Assembly (NCBI GenBank): GCA_021817005.1
Contig: JAKAWJ010000001.1
Location: 1 to 64,000 of the forward strand
DNA: 64,000 nt
Source of the DNA: an archaeon
GTDB lineage: Archaea; Thermoproteota; Thermoprotei_A; Marsarchaeales; Marsarchaeaceae
Direction: 5' to 3'
Part shown: piece after piece, positions 53,065-61,970 of the stretch
How the letters are laid out: every line of letters starts with the position of its first letter
How positions within the stretch are numbered: position 1 is the first letter of the stretch
Made by a program: the position numbers and the translations under genes
The notes under the pieces: model-generated
What the model saw: only the letters and a program-made list of their open reading frames with translations
Database searches by the model: none
Told to the model about the DNA's origin: nothing

Positions 53065-53952
53065 TTAGCTCACTACCGGTACGCCGAGAGCCGCGAAGAG
53101 GAGGTAGAGTACTCCGCTGCCCAGTGCAATAATTCCGAGCGCGATTATAACGTAAACGATTTTTGATTTTCCTGCGATCCGGATAAGAAAATCAATGAGG
53201 AATAGACTTATCACCGTGGCAGTCAGAATTGCTACCCCAAGCCCGATTATGCCAATTCCGGAGAGCGCCGCGGATACATTGGTATGGCTCACCAGCAAAG
53301 TGAGAGCAAACGCGGCGGCCGAAGCGAATATTCCGACGAGGAAGGATAATCTGAACGCTTCATCCGGTTCGACATCCATAAGAAGCATGGCGCTCGTTGT
53401 TGTGCCCGACCGGCTTACCCCCGGGAGAGCCGCGATTCCTTGAGTGATTCCGACAATCGCATAGTCTTTGAGCCGCAGACTGTCGAACCTCTTTCTGTTC
53501 GAAAGCTCTGTTTGTCCCTTGCGGGAATAGCGTATCAGCATCGCATCGCCAATCAGAATTGCTCCAATCACGAGCATGGGAATACCTACTGACACACCCT
53601 TCACGGAGTCGGCCGCAAGATAGAGCGGAGCCCCGATGAGCCCAGTTACCACGGTCGTCACAACTACATATTTGAACAGCTTGATCTCCGCCGGGCTGCC
53701 CCTTAGCGCCACAACCTTGAGGAGAGACAGAATGTCTCTCCTGAAGTATATTATAGCGGCAAGTATAGTGCCAACTTCCATAAACAGCCCAAACGTGTAT
53801 GCCTGCTGGAAACTCAGGCCGAGCAGAAACTCTGAGGCTATGAGCACCTGCGTCTTGCTGCTGATTGGCAGCCATTCAGAAATCCCCTGGATTACGCCGA
53901 TTATGATAGCGTAGAGTATCTGTAGTAGTGTAGGCACGCCTGCAGCCTGCAA
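53065..53952 (-). CDS. uppP: Undecaprenyl-diphosphatase UppP family
   Basis: 295 residues, about eight helices. The two catalytic boxes are present: GVIQGISEWLPISSK near the N-terminus and GVSRSGTTTSA in the middle. It dephosphorylates polyprenyl diphosphate carriers on the outer face of the membrane; in archaea it probably recycles dolichol-type or other lipid carriers for glycosylation. A TTG start is used, but a GTG at 53937 fits the predicted transcription start (~53948) as well. Confidence 0.95.
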   Translation of the reverse strand: MQAAGVPTLLQILYAIIIGVIQGISEWLPISSKTQVLIASEFLLGLSFQQAYTFGLFMEVGTILAAIIYFRRDILSLLKVVALRGSPAEIKLFKYVVVTTVVTGLIGAPLYLAADSVKGVSVGIPMLVIGAILIGDAMLIRYSRKGQTELSNRKRFDSLRLKDYAIVGITQGIAALPGVSRSGTTTSAMLLMDVEPDEAFRLSFLVGIFASAAAFALTLLVSHTNVSAALSGIGIIGLGVAILTATVISLFLIDFLIRIAGKSKIVYVIIALGIIALGSGVLYLLFAALGVPVVS

Positions 53953-54129
53953 GGGCGAGATTTAGACGTATTGAATACCGGCCGGAGCGCCGGAAACCCA
54001 AGCTGCAAAATGCGTAGCACGCGCATGGGGCTCTGATTCGTAAAAGTCCCTTCCAAGCCGCTCACGCCATCTTTTTTCAAAGAGGCTGCTTTACGCGCTC
54101 AATATCACGCAGTTTCGACTTGGCCCACC

Positions 54130-54137
54130 TTATATTT
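54130..54137 (+). promoter_or_regulatory. TATA box, leaderless aldo/keto reductase promoter
   Basis: TTATATTT centred 27.5 bases before the ATG at 54161. Confidence 0.7.
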
Positions 54138-54160
54138 CGGGGCGCAGCCGGGGATACTGA

Positions 54161-55009
54161 ATGGAATTCAAACAATTCGGAAAAGATGGTCCCAGAATTT
54201 CTGCGATTGGGATGGGGACATACTACGACCCTTTGTGGATACTTACTGGTTATCTTGGGTGGCAGAGAGGTGCTGCCGAAAAGCTCGGGGCTCTGAAAGC
54301 AGGACTTGAACTCGGCATGAACCTGATTGACACGGCTGAAGTATACCGTTCAGAGGAGATTGTGGGTCGGGCAATCAGGGGAATGCAAAGGGAGAGCTTG
54401 TTCATCGCAACCAAGGTTATGTCTAACCACCTTAAGGCGAATTCGGTCACGAAAAGTCTGGAGTCCAGTCTAAAGAGGCTGGGCACGAGCTATGTTGATC
54501 TCTATCAGATACACTGGCCGAGCCAAACGGTTCCAATTGCAGAGACCCTGGGAGCTATGGAGAAGTTGGCAGAGCTTGGAAAGGTAAGGTACATTGGTGT
54601 CAGCAATTTCAGTCTGAAACAGATGATAGAGGCAAGGGCAGCGCTGAAGAAGCTTGACCTTGCCTCTACTCAGATGAGTTATAACCTGTTAGATCGCAAA
54701 ATCGAAGAAGACATCATTCCCTATTGCAGAAAGGAAGGGTTGAGCATCCTCGCCTATTTCCCGCTCGCCCACGGAAAGCTCACAAAATCGGAGGCGCTTT
54801 TGAAGGTGGCCGAGGCGCATGGGAAGACGAGCTCCCAGGTTGCGCTCAACTGGCTGGCGGACAAAGATTCGGTCTTTCCGATTCCCAGGGCCTCTACGGC
54901 CGCTCATGTAAGGGAGAACGCCGGAAGTGTGGGCTGGCAATTGAGCGAGGCTGAAATGGTGTACCTGGAATCGCTGCGACCACCAAAGGTGTCTCCTCCG
55001 GTGCGCTAG
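54161..55009 (+). CDS. Aldo/keto reductase
   Basis: 282-residue TIM-barrel NAD(P)H oxidoreductase. Catalytic Asp and Tyr are in NLIDTAEVYRSEEIVG, Lys in LFIATKVMS and His in LYQIHWPSQ. The cofactor-binding tail is FPIPRASTAAHVRENAG. It reduces aldehydes or ketones; specificity unknown. A gene for an AIR synthase-like protein follows ten bases later. Confidence 0.92.
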   Translation: MEFKQFGKDGPRISAIGMGTYYDPLWILTGYLGWQRGAAEKLGALKAGLELGMNLIDTAEVYRSEEIVGRAIRGMQRESLFIATKVMSNHLKANSVTKSLESSLKRLGTSYVDLYQIHWPSQTVPIAETLGAMEKLAELGKVRYIGVSNFSLKQMIEARAALKKLDLASTQMSYNLLDRKIEEDIIPYCRKEGLSILAYFPLAHGKLTKSEALLKVAEAHGKTSSQVALNWLADKDSVFPIPRASTAAHVRENAGSVGWQLSEAEMVYLESLRPPKVSPPVR

Positions 55010-55018
55010 GTAGTCAGC

Positions 55019-56071
55019 ATGTACGGGAAACTGGATTCCGTTGCCCTGGGAAAGTCAGTACTCCCGTATCTCGGATCGAGAAGGCCCGACGTGCTAGTTG
55101 GTCCTGAGTATGGCGTAGATGTTTCTATCCTTAAGATCGGCCGAGAAATTCTCGCGCTCAAGAATGACCCGCTTTTTGTATACTCTAAACTCGGGATTCA
55201 GAAGTCGGCCTGGGCGGCATTTCACACCCTGGCCTCGGATATCGTGACGTCAGGACTTTCCCCAACTCACTTAATTCTGGACCTTGAGATAACACGAAGT
55301 CTGCGAGGAACCGGCCTGTCGAGATTCATGAGCGAGCTGAGCGCAGAGTGCGCCAAGTTCGGCGTATCGATTATTGGAGGCCATACCGCAAGATACAGCG
55401 GTTTGAATCGGTCTGTGGTGGGCTCTGGCACAATGCTCGGAGTGGGCAGGGAAACTCACTACGTCACTACAAGGAATGCAAGAGCCGGGGATGACATCAT
55501 AGTTACGAAATACGCAGGAGCAGAGGCCGCAAGCTACATTTCCTACGAATTTGCTGACGCGGTTAAAGACGCCCTTGGCCGCAAAACTCTCAGCAAAGTT
55601 CGCTCGATGTTCTTTGAGTCAACAACGGTCAAGGAGGCTCTCGCACTCAAGGAAGAAGGCCTGGTGGGGAAAGCCGTCAGCTCAATGCACGATGTAACTG
55701 AGGGGGGCATACTGGGTGCAACGCATGAGCTAACCAGCGCGAGCGGGTGTGGTTGCACGCTAGAATTGGACCTAGTTCCGACTGATACCGATGTCAACGC
55801 AGTGCTTGGGCTCTTCGAACTCGATTGCTATACCTCTACGAGCGAGGGTTCTTTGTTAATTACCACACGGCAGCCTGACACTAGACGGGTGCTCAGTTTT
55901 CTCGAGAGCCTCGGGACTAGGGCGCAAGTTATAGGAAGGCTGGAGGAACGCCGATTTGGGTCGTGGGTAAAGAAAGGAGAGAGTAGCACCAAATTAGGAC
56001 CTGCAGGGAGCGACAGGTACTGGAAACTATTTACTGTAAGCCGGGATAGAGAGAAGATTCATCGCAGCTGA
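55019..56071 (+). CDS. AIR synthase (PurM/HypE-like) family protein
   Basis: 350 residues. The fold is recognised by VGPEYGVDVSILKIG, the metal/ATP-site segment IIGGHTARYSG, DIIVTKYAGAEAA and the C-terminal MHDVTEGGILGATHEL. The last motif is the conserved D(V/I)T-EGG of HypE and SelD. The true substrates of stand-alone archaeal members are unknown. It sits ten bases after the aldo/keto reductase, so the two are co-transcribed. It is not PurM itself (no glycinamide-pathway neighbours) nor SelD (no Sec/Cys loop). Confidence 0.85.
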   Translation: MYGKLDSVALGKSVLPYLGSRRPDVLVGPEYGVDVSILKIGREILALKNDPLFVYSKLGIQKSAWAAFHTLASDIVTSGLSPTHLILDLEITRSLRGTGLSRFMSELSAECAKFGVSIIGGHTARYSGLNRSVVGSGTMLGVGRETHYVTTRNARAGDDIIVTKYAGAEAASYISYEFADAVKDALGRKTLSKVRSMFFESTTVKEALALKEEGLVGKAVSSMHDVTEGGILGATHELTSASGCGCTLELDLVPTDTDVNAVLGLFELDCYTSTSEGSLLITTRQPDTRRVLSFLESLGTRAQVIGRLEERRFGSWVKKGESSTKLGPAGSDRYWKLFTVSRDREKIHRS

Positions 56072-56698
56072 TCCCGACCTTATCACCTACGCTCTTCCGA
56101 AGTGAACCCGCAAAAAATTCACCAAGAGACCGCGGATGCAGGAGCGATATCTCGGAACTTTGCAACCCATCAAAAGGCAGGAGCGCCGGACGACCCAGGT
56201 CAGGAAGTTACGAAGCTACTACTCACTAACTTGGATTTTTTATTTAAGAAACAGATGGCGGCTCCAATATGTTTCGCCGGAATTATTATTGTACGCAGAC
56301 TGGGCAAGGGTTCGGCCCTCCATGCCGCTGTTAGCGTCGTTGTTTCGGCCGAGTTGCTCGGTAGAGAGTGGCTATTCGATTGGAATTCCATAAGACTTTT
56401 TCTGCCAAGGCTGTTTCATCGTGGCGATAGTGACGGCGCCCGAAAATTTTTTCGGCCACTTGTTCAAGGCATTGTCGAGAGTCGCGGACTTCTTTTTTGA
56501 TTTGGTCCAAAATATCTGATACGAATCCTGCACATCAGCAATTTGGTCCGCCGTAGTTGAATAAATTTCATTTCTGACAAAGATGAGACGACAACTGTAT
56601 TTCGGTAAGACTCTGCAAAAAATTGGTTTTGGGTTGTTGTGTGATTTGAATCACCAGCAAAAGCGGATCAAGAGAAAATCGACGAACCATTGAACAAT
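56072..56698. other. Gene-poor AT-rich region
   Basis: A 132-codon plus-strand frame (56102-56500) covers part of it but lacks a convincing composition. TATTTAAG near 56238 is a possible TATA box. I see no supported gene. Confidence 0.3.
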
Positions 56699-56743
56699 GC
56701 GTAAATAGTACCTGCGTACAATTATTCGCGGAGGAAATTTTTC

Positions 56744-56788
56744 TTGGCAAAGAAAGCAGCCAAAAAGAAAAAGGGCGCAAAGAAATAG
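56744..56788 (+). CDS. Lysine-rich 14-residue micropeptide gene (candidate)
   Basis: TTG start encoding MAKKAAKKKKGAKK then TAG. GGAGG lies 10 bases upstream, and a TAAATAGT TATA-like box at 56701-56708 predicts a start at about 56731. The product resembles the Lys/Ala tails of histone H1-like proteins. The stop is followed by an inverted repeat (GCGAG/CTCGC) enclosing a run of seven Ts, which may be a terminator. Too short for confidence. Confidence 0.4.
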   Translation: MAKKAAKKKKGAKK

Positions 56789-56819
56789 CGAGTTTACAAA
56801 CTAGAATTTTTTTGCTCGC
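56789..56819 (+). terminator. Possible terminator after the lysine-rich micropeptide
   Basis: GCGAG and CTCGC arms around an AT-rich loop with TTTTTTT, immediately after the short frame. Confidence 0.35.
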
Positions 56820-56936
56820 GTTAGAAGTGCCGAGTCGGCAAAGATTTTTTCAACTACAATTTTTTATTTCCGCACGCAAAATAATTTTTTCCTCCTTCGT
56901 TTTGCATTTGAGCACTGGTTTGAGCAGTACAGTGAA

Positions 56937-57545
56937 TTATGGCTCCTGCGAATCTGATCGGGGACCACTCCGGACAATTCTGGACCAATCAATCTTGTAG
57001 ACCAATATTCCCAGAAAAAGAAACATCGCTGACAGAATCACCGAGATCAAGACCTGGGAGAGCCCTAGATTCGTTAAACTGCCGAACAGCTTTAGAAATC
57101 CCAAATACTCAGCCGCGATTTCGACTGAGCTTTTTGCGACCTTGGCGCCCAGAGTGACTCCGAACAGCGGCGCAAGCTTCGCGCGGTTTGCCCCAGCGCC
57201 AATGTAAAGATAATCGTCCAGCGGCAGTATCGGAATGAATGCCGCAAGGAACAGTGCGACATAAAATGGCTTCTTTCCAACCCAAGTACCGAGCAACTGA
57301 ACGTTCCGGTTCCTCCCAAGCCTGGTATGGAAACCGAATGCGCCAAAGTAGATTCCGAGCTTCGCCAGCCCTGCCGCAAGCCCGGTAAGAACCACAAGGG
57401 CTAGATAAAGACCGGGGCTGAAACCAACGTTCAGCAGCAGATAGGTCGCCAGTAGCGTGTACGAGGCGCCAATGAAAGGCGTGACATTTGACCCAAACGT
57501 GATAAGAGTCACGACAAGCAAAGCGTAGACAATGTCTTGGCTCAC
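56937..57545 (-). CDS. Membrane protein with VTT/DedA-like layout
   Basis: 202 residues from GTG 57545. About five helices, with a re-entrant GFHTRLGRNRNVQLLGTW loop, FLAAFIPILPLDDYLYIGAG and TLGAKVAKSSVEIAAE. This is similar in order to SNARE-associated (VTT/DedA) proteins but not firmly assigned. The frame continues to 57803, antisense to the ferredoxin-reductase-like gene; that part is not credible. Confidence 0.7.
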   Translation of the reverse strand: MSQDIVYALLVVTLITFGSNVTPFIGASYTLLATYLLLNVGFSPGLYLALVVLTGLAAGLAKLGIYFGAFGFHTRLGRNRNVQLLGTWVGKKPFYVALFLAAFIPILPLDDYLYIGAGANRAKLAPLFGVTLGAKVAKSSVEIAAEYLGFLKLFGSLTNLGLSQVLISVILSAMFLFLGILVYKIDWSRIVRSGPRSDSQEP

Positions 57546-57657
57546 TGCAATGCCCGCTCCCTCGATTTGATCCAAGCGGGCCCTAGCACTCGCACTGGTA
57601 TTGGCAGACTGAGCCGGGCTGAGGCTACGCAGGGCTGGCCCGAGTGATTTCGCACTG

Positions 57658-57665
57658 CTTATACA
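57658..57665 (+). promoter_or_regulatory. TATA box, leaderless FNR-like promoter
   Basis: CTTATACA centred 26.5 bases before the GTG at 57688. Confidence 0.7.
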
Positions 57666-57687
57666 ATGTTGCTGGTCACTATTAGGC

Positions 57688-58434
57688 GTGAGTTCTACGA
57701 AGACCTTCAACCTCAGGTTTTCACACACCCAGCGTGAAACCCCCACGGTTTTGAGTTTCTTCTTTAATGTTGAAAGTGGAGCGCTGAATTTCAGGGCAGG
57801 CAACTATCTTATTCTTAGGTTTCGCGACCTCGCAGATGACCCAAGAGGGCCGATGCGGCAGTTTTCGATTGCATCTTCTCCCTCTGAGAGCGGCTCAATG
57901 CTACGAATTGCGACAACTATCGAACCAGACGACTCGCCCTTCAAGAGGCGTCTCAATGATCTAAAGCCATCCGAGCCGGTAGAAGCTCTGGGCCCATTCG
58001 GGAGCTTCACGATTGATGAAGCTAGGTGGAAGGACAGTGAGGTGGTACTTGTGGGGGCTGGTATCGGCGTCACCCCCCTGAGGTCGATGCTGTTCGAAGC
58101 TGCCAAACTGAAGTTGGATTCAAATCTGAAACTGATTCATCTCGCTCGAGATCCTTCTGAATTTGTGTTTGCTACAGAATTCGACAGTCTGAGTTCGTCA
58201 CACTCCCGCCTGAACATCCGGCGCATCCTGTCTTCTCCGCGCGCGGATTCTCCCAGTCAGCACGTCGGTTCGGTCGAGCTATCGGTTCTCAGTGGCATGG
58301 TGGAGGAGATGCGCAGTGCGCTGTTTTATTTGAGCGGACCAGCAGGAATAGTTCATGCTTTGTCGCAGGCTCTAAGCACGTCTGCATCTGTGCCGCACTC
58401 GAACATCAGAACCGAGAGATTCACTGGTTATTGA
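57688..58434 (+). CDS. Ferredoxin-NAD(P)+ reductase-like flavoprotein
   Basis: 248 residues. FAD-binding domain with MRQFSIASSPSES (the R-x-Y/F-S motif), then a nucleotide-binding domain with VVLVGAGIGVTPLRSML (G-x-G-x-x-P) and a C-terminal FYLSGPAGIVHAL. No [2Fe-2S] domain is fused. Cytoplasmic electron-transfer oxidoreductase with an unidentified partner. Confidence 0.9.
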   Translation: MSSTKTFNLRFSHTQRETPTVLSFFFNVESGALNFRAGNYLILRFRDLADDPRGPMRQFSIASSPSESGSMLRIATTIEPDDSPFKRRLNDLKPSEPVEALGPFGSFTIDEARWKDSEVVLVGAGIGVTPLRSMLFEAAKLKLDSNLKLIHLARDPSEFVFATEFDSLSSSHSRLNIRRILSSPRADSPSQHVGSVELSVLSGMVEEMRSALFYLSGPAGIVHALSQALSTSASVPHSNIRTERFTGY

Positions 58435-58482
58435 GGGCGTTCACCAGGTGATTCCGGCTCGGCTTCAATGCCCAAGGTAAGG

Positions 58483-58490
58483 TGTAAAAG
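58483..58490 (+). promoter_or_regulatory. TATA box of the F420-type oxidoreductase gene
   Basis: GTGTAAAA predicts a start near 58513, seven bases before the ATG. Confidence 0.55.
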
Positions 58491-58519
58491 CCCGCCCCAA
58501 GTCTTGGACTCGAAATCTG

Positions 58520-59527
58520 ATGAATCTGAAGTTCGGTTACCGAGCCGCGGCGGAAGAACACCCGGCAGACGTGCTTTTACGTAATTCACTCGTGGCGGAA
58601 TCCAAGGGTTTCGATTTCTTGGTCACTAGTGACCACTTCCATCCTTGGTTTAATACCGATGCGCACTCTAGTTTTGCGTTCAGCTGGCTGGCATCTCTCG
58701 GGCAGGCAACCAGCAAGTTAACGTTTGGAACGGGCGTAACTCCACCTATACTCCGCTACCACCCCGCACTCGTCGCCCAGGCCTTTGGTACGCTATCGTA
58801 TATGTACCCAGGAAGGGTGTTTCTTTCCGTTGGTACTGGGGAAGCGATGAATGAAGTTCCGCTGGGCTTCCCTTGGCCATCGTTTTCCGAGCGGCTTGAG
58901 AGGTTAAAGGAAGCTATAGAAATAATCAGAGCACTCTGGACGAGGGATTTCGTGACATACAGCGGCAAGTATTTCACGGTCAAGGACGCGAACCTTTACG
59001 ACAAACCCAAGGTTGTTCCACCAATTTTTGTCGCCGGCGTGGGGGCGCACTCGATAAGACTGGCTGGTGATTTGGGGGATGGCTATATGTGCGTTCCTCT
59101 CCCCCCATCTACTTACCCAGAGGTTCTCGCTCAGTTGCGCTCCGCGTGCACCGAATCTGGAAAGGATTTCGAAAAGTTTCCAAAGATGGTCGAAGTGTTC
59201 GTGGGGTATGATGCCGATTATGATCGCGCACTCGCTCACATTAGGAGATGGAAGACTGTGCTGATTCCGAATGTGCTGAGTAGCGACACATATGACCCAA
59301 GAAAGCTTGAGGAAGAGTCGAAGACTGTGGATGATAGTGAACTAACGAACTACCAAGCTACCATTTGCACAAGCGTGGATGAGATAGTTAAAGCCGCAGA
59401 GCGCTACATCAATTACGGCTTCGATATGATTCAGATCCACAGCTGTTCGCCAAGCGAGGAAGGCTTCCTTACCGATTTCGGCTCAAAGGGTTTGCCTTAT
59501 CTGATACAAACCTACAAGAACGCCTAA
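58520..59527 (+). CDS. F420-dependent LLM-class oxidoreductase (G6PDH-like)
   Basis: 335-residue luciferase-like TIM barrel. FLVTSDHFHPWF, FGTGVTPPILRYHPA, FLSVGTGEAMNEVPLG and PPIFVAGVGAHSIRLAGD match the F420-dependent glucose-6-phosphate dehydrogenase subgroup. It implies that the organism makes cofactor F420. The substrate may be another sugar phosphate or alcohol. Confidence 0.92.
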   Translation: MNLKFGYRAAAEEHPADVLLRNSLVAESKGFDFLVTSDHFHPWFNTDAHSSFAFSWLASLGQATSKLTFGTGVTPPILRYHPALVAQAFGTLSYMYPGRVFLSVGTGEAMNEVPLGFPWPSFSERLERLKEAIEIIRALWTRDFVTYSGKYFTVKDANLYDKPKVVPPIFVAGVGAHSIRLAGDLGDGYMCVPLPPSTYPEVLAQLRSACTESGKDFEKFPKMVEVFVGYDADYDRALAHIRRWKTVLIPNVLSSDTYDPRKLEEESKTVDDSELTNYQATICTSVDEIVKAAERYINYGFDMIQIHSCSPSEEGFLTDFGSKGLPYLIQTYKNA

Positions 59528-59539
59528 CAAGTAAGAAAG

Positions 59540-59547
59540 CATTTATG
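59540..59547 (+). promoter_or_regulatory. TATA box of the DUF488 gene
   Basis: CATTTATG predicts a start near 59570, which rules out the GTG at 59562 and favours the GTG at 59586. Confidence 0.55.
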
Positions 59548-59585
59548 GGGAAACAAGCTCAGTGGGAAACGAGAAGGGGTCTTTA

Positions 59586-59945
59586 GTGCATCGGGTGAGC
59601 GTCAAAAGAATATACGAACCAGCTTCGTCAGCCGATGGCTACCGGATTCTTGTTGACAGGCTCTGGCCGCGAGGGGTGTCCAAGGATGGTGCGAAGCTTG
59701 ACCTCTGGCTGAGGGAGGTAGGCCCATCGGACTCATTGAGAAAGTGGTTCGGACACGAGCCATCCAAGTACTCGGAATTCAAGAAGAAGTACAGACACGA
59801 GCTAGCGTCGTCTCCCGCATATCTACGACTCAAACAGATAGCGCTAGAGCACGAAGTTCTCACTCTGCTCTTTTCCGCAAAGAACGAAGAAATGAATCAG
59901 GCAGTGGCGCTCGCCGAATTTTTGCGCGAGGACCTCGGGGTCTAG
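59586..59945 (+). CDS. DUF488 family protein
   Basis: 119 residues from GTG 59586. VKRIYEPASSADGYRILVDR with LWPRGVSKDGAKLDLWLREV and SLRKWFGHEPSKYSEFKKKY are the conserved segments of DUF488 (YeaO-like). Uncharacterised cytoplasmic protein, often near redox or metal genes. Confidence 0.93.
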   Translation: MHRVSVKRIYEPASSADGYRILVDRLWPRGVSKDGAKLDLWLREVGPSDSLRKWFGHEPSKYSEFKKKYRHELASSPAYLRLKQIALEHEVLTLLFSAKNEEMNQAVALAEFLREDLGV

Positions 59946-60008
59946 GCAGTAAATGAGAGTCCGGCGCGTTATGCGTTCTTATCTTGGATTCTCCGCACTC
60001 TAGCCCTC

Positions 60009-60575
60009 TCAGGTGTTTCTAACTCTAACCCTATTTTGATTGCAGCGTGAGCACTTCTCCCTTCCCAGTAGGATCCGGTTGCCGCATTCAGTGCAGTTTG
60101 TGGAAATATCCTGGCTCACTTCTCCGCTCTTGAATTTTGCAAGGTAGGATCGCACTGTGGAGACTTGGTCATCGGTCTGTAACGAGCCCGGTCTTCGCAA
60201 TCTTACCATCTCAATCGCGGAGTCAGCATCAATCCCGAGCAGCGCACCTGTGAAAGCAGCCGCAACCGTGCCAGTCCTCCCAAGCCCGGCATAGCAGTGC
60301 ACGAGCACGCTTCTCTTCTGTACAACCGTCAGCCTGTACAAGTCATGGACTGCCTCGTCTACCTGTTCTATCATGGGGGCTGCGAAATCTGGGACGTATA
60401 GTTCTTTGAAACTCATCCCCAGCCTCCGGCACCATTCCTCTTCTTCCGGATGGCTTTCCAGGCTCAGGATGGCTGAGACGCCCATATTCCGGGCCTCGAA
60501 AATATCGCTTTCATGTTGCGGCTGAGAAGAAGCGAGGACCATTCCCTTTAGTAACCAAGTACGCTCAAGAGACAT
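60009..60575 (-). CDS. Dual-specificity protein phosphatase with C-terminal zinc ribbon
   Basis: 188 residues. Phosphatase signature VHCYAGLGRTGTVAAAF (H-C-x5-R) with an acid Asp in LYVPDFAAP. A C-terminal zinc ribbon (CTECGNRILLGREKCSRC) is fused, an unusual addition for this family. It probably dephosphorylates Ser, Thr or Tyr residues. A TATA box (60604-60611) lies ~32 bases before the ATG and close to the divergent transporter gene. Confidence 0.92.
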   Translation of the reverse strand: MSLERTWLLKGMVLASSQPQHESDIFEARNMGVSAILSLESHPEEEEWCRRLGMSFKELYVPDFAAPMIEQVDEAVHDLYRLTVVQKRSVLVHCYAGLGRTGTVAAAFTGALLGIDADSAIEMVRLRRPGSLQTDDQVSTVRSYLAKFKSGEVSQDISTNCTECGNRILLGREKCSRCNQNRVRVRNT

Positions 60576-60603
60576 CGTCTGTCTAACCCAGTAGATTAGA
60601 GCG

Positions 60604-60611
60604 TCATAAGT
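60604..60611 (-). promoter_or_regulatory. TATA box of the phosphatase gene
   Basis: TACTTATG on the minus strand, predicted start near 60581. Confidence 0.55.
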
Positions 60612-60725
60612 ATATAGTTCTTGGGACCATTACCTCACGTTTTTCGGTCTCACAGAGAGAACAGGAGGCGCGAAGGGTTTAGATATCCAAAGTTGCAGCC
60701 AGTGTGTTTTTGGTTGCCCTCCGAA

Positions 60726-61952
60726 GTGAATAGCAGTGGCAGAAGACTGGCCAGCTTGGCCTTTACCTCCCTCGGCCATTTCGCGAATGACGGGATGACT
60801 TTTTCCGTTGGATTAATCGCTGACCTTTTCACCGCGGAAAAAATTGCCGCGCCACCAGCGATCACACTTATGTTTGTGGTCTTCTACGCTAGCCCCCTCA
60901 TCCTGAGCCTGTACGTAGGTCGAAAGGCGGATGCGAGCGGTCGACCAGGTCGCCTGATTTCGCTGGGTGTGGCCCTCCTCGCGCTGGGAATGGTGGGCTT
61001 CTACTCGTCAATCGAACTTGTGCCCAAGTCGCTAGTCGAACCAACAATTCTTGTTTCAGCGCTGCTCGCAGGTTTCGGTAGCGCATTTTATCATCCGCTT
61101 GGTGCGACAATTCTGCAGTCTACCTTCGGCCAGGCTTCAAAAGGAAAGGCGATGGGGGTGAATGGTGCGATGGGAAGCCTCGGAAGAACGATATACCCGA
61201 CGCTCTTTTTTGTATTTGCAGCACTGAGTTCGAATGGTGACGCCCCCCTCTTTTTCGGTCTCATCGGTTTGGTGCTCGCGTTCGCGATCTACGTGGGGTT
61301 GCGGGGATTCCAGGGTCCCGTTACGGCACGTAAGCAGGGTGCCGATGCTACTCCTCAGAGGTCACTTTCGATTGGTGTAATTGTTCTTTCTGTAGTGGCG
61401 TTTGTGAGGTCCGCTACGCTCGGGGGGATGACGTCCTGGCTACCCACGTATCTGACATACGGGAAGGGCTACGGATTTACAGGGAAAGTAGGAATCGCGA
61501 TTAGCCTAATCTATGCTGTAGCAATTCTGGGTCAACCGTTTTTCGGGTGGCTGGTTGATAAATTCGACAAGAGGTATGTGCTCGGGCTGAGCACTTTCTT
61601 CGCAGGGCTGAGTATGCTTGCTTCTGTTAGCCTTAGCGGTATAGTGACCACTGTTTTTCTTGCGGCCTTTGCCTTCTGCGCCTTTAGCGGATTCCCCCTA
61701 CTGCTCTCGCTTGCGTCCGACTATGCTCAAGGCGGACATTCCTCACTGAGCAACGCCATGGTTTGGGGTCTAGGTAGTGGTGGCGGGGGCACGCTCGGGC
61801 CGGCTATAGTAGGCTACCTAATCGGATTCGGCCAGTATGGGCTACTGGGTCAAGCCTTCCTTACTATGTCGTTTGCAGCCATAGTGGTCTCTGCCGCTTC
61901 AATATTCATGCCAAAGCCGCTGTCTTACAGAAAGCTGCCGGCGTTCTCGTAA
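60726..61952 (+). CDS. Major facilitator superfamily transporter
   Basis: 408 residues from GTG 60726. About twelve helices with the MFS A-loop variant YVGRKADASGRPGRL between helices 2 and 3 and its repeat WLVDKFDKRYVLG. The family of ATILQSTFGQASKGKAMGV is typical of fosmidomycin-resistance-like/NarK-like members. Substrate unknown. The TTTAGATA element at 60678 favours this start; the frame reaches 60621. Confidence 0.88.
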   Translation: MNSSGRRLASLAFTSLGHFANDGMTFSVGLIADLFTAEKIAAPPAITLMFVVFYASPLILSLYVGRKADASGRPGRLISLGVALLALGMVGFYSSIELVPKSLVEPTILVSALLAGFGSAFYHPLGATILQSTFGQASKGKAMGVNGAMGSLGRTIYPTLFFVFAALSSNGDAPLFFGLIGLVLAFAIYVGLRGFQGPVTARKQGADATPQRSLSIGVIVLSVVAFVRSATLGGMTSWLPTYLTYGKGYGFTGKVGIAISLIYAVAILGQPFFGWLVDKFDKRYVLGLSTFFAGLSMLASVSLSGIVTTVFLAAFAFCAFSGFPLLLSLASDYAQGGHSSLSNAMVWGLGSGGGGTLGPAIVGYLIGFGQYGLLGQAFLTMSFAAIVVSAASIFMPKPLSYRKLPAFS

Positions 61953-61970
61953 AACCAGATAGTTCTGACG

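Noticed and set aside
56102-56500. 132-codon frame after the AIR synthase-like gene
   Set aside because: Mixed composition, no promoter at the right distance, and no recognisable motif.
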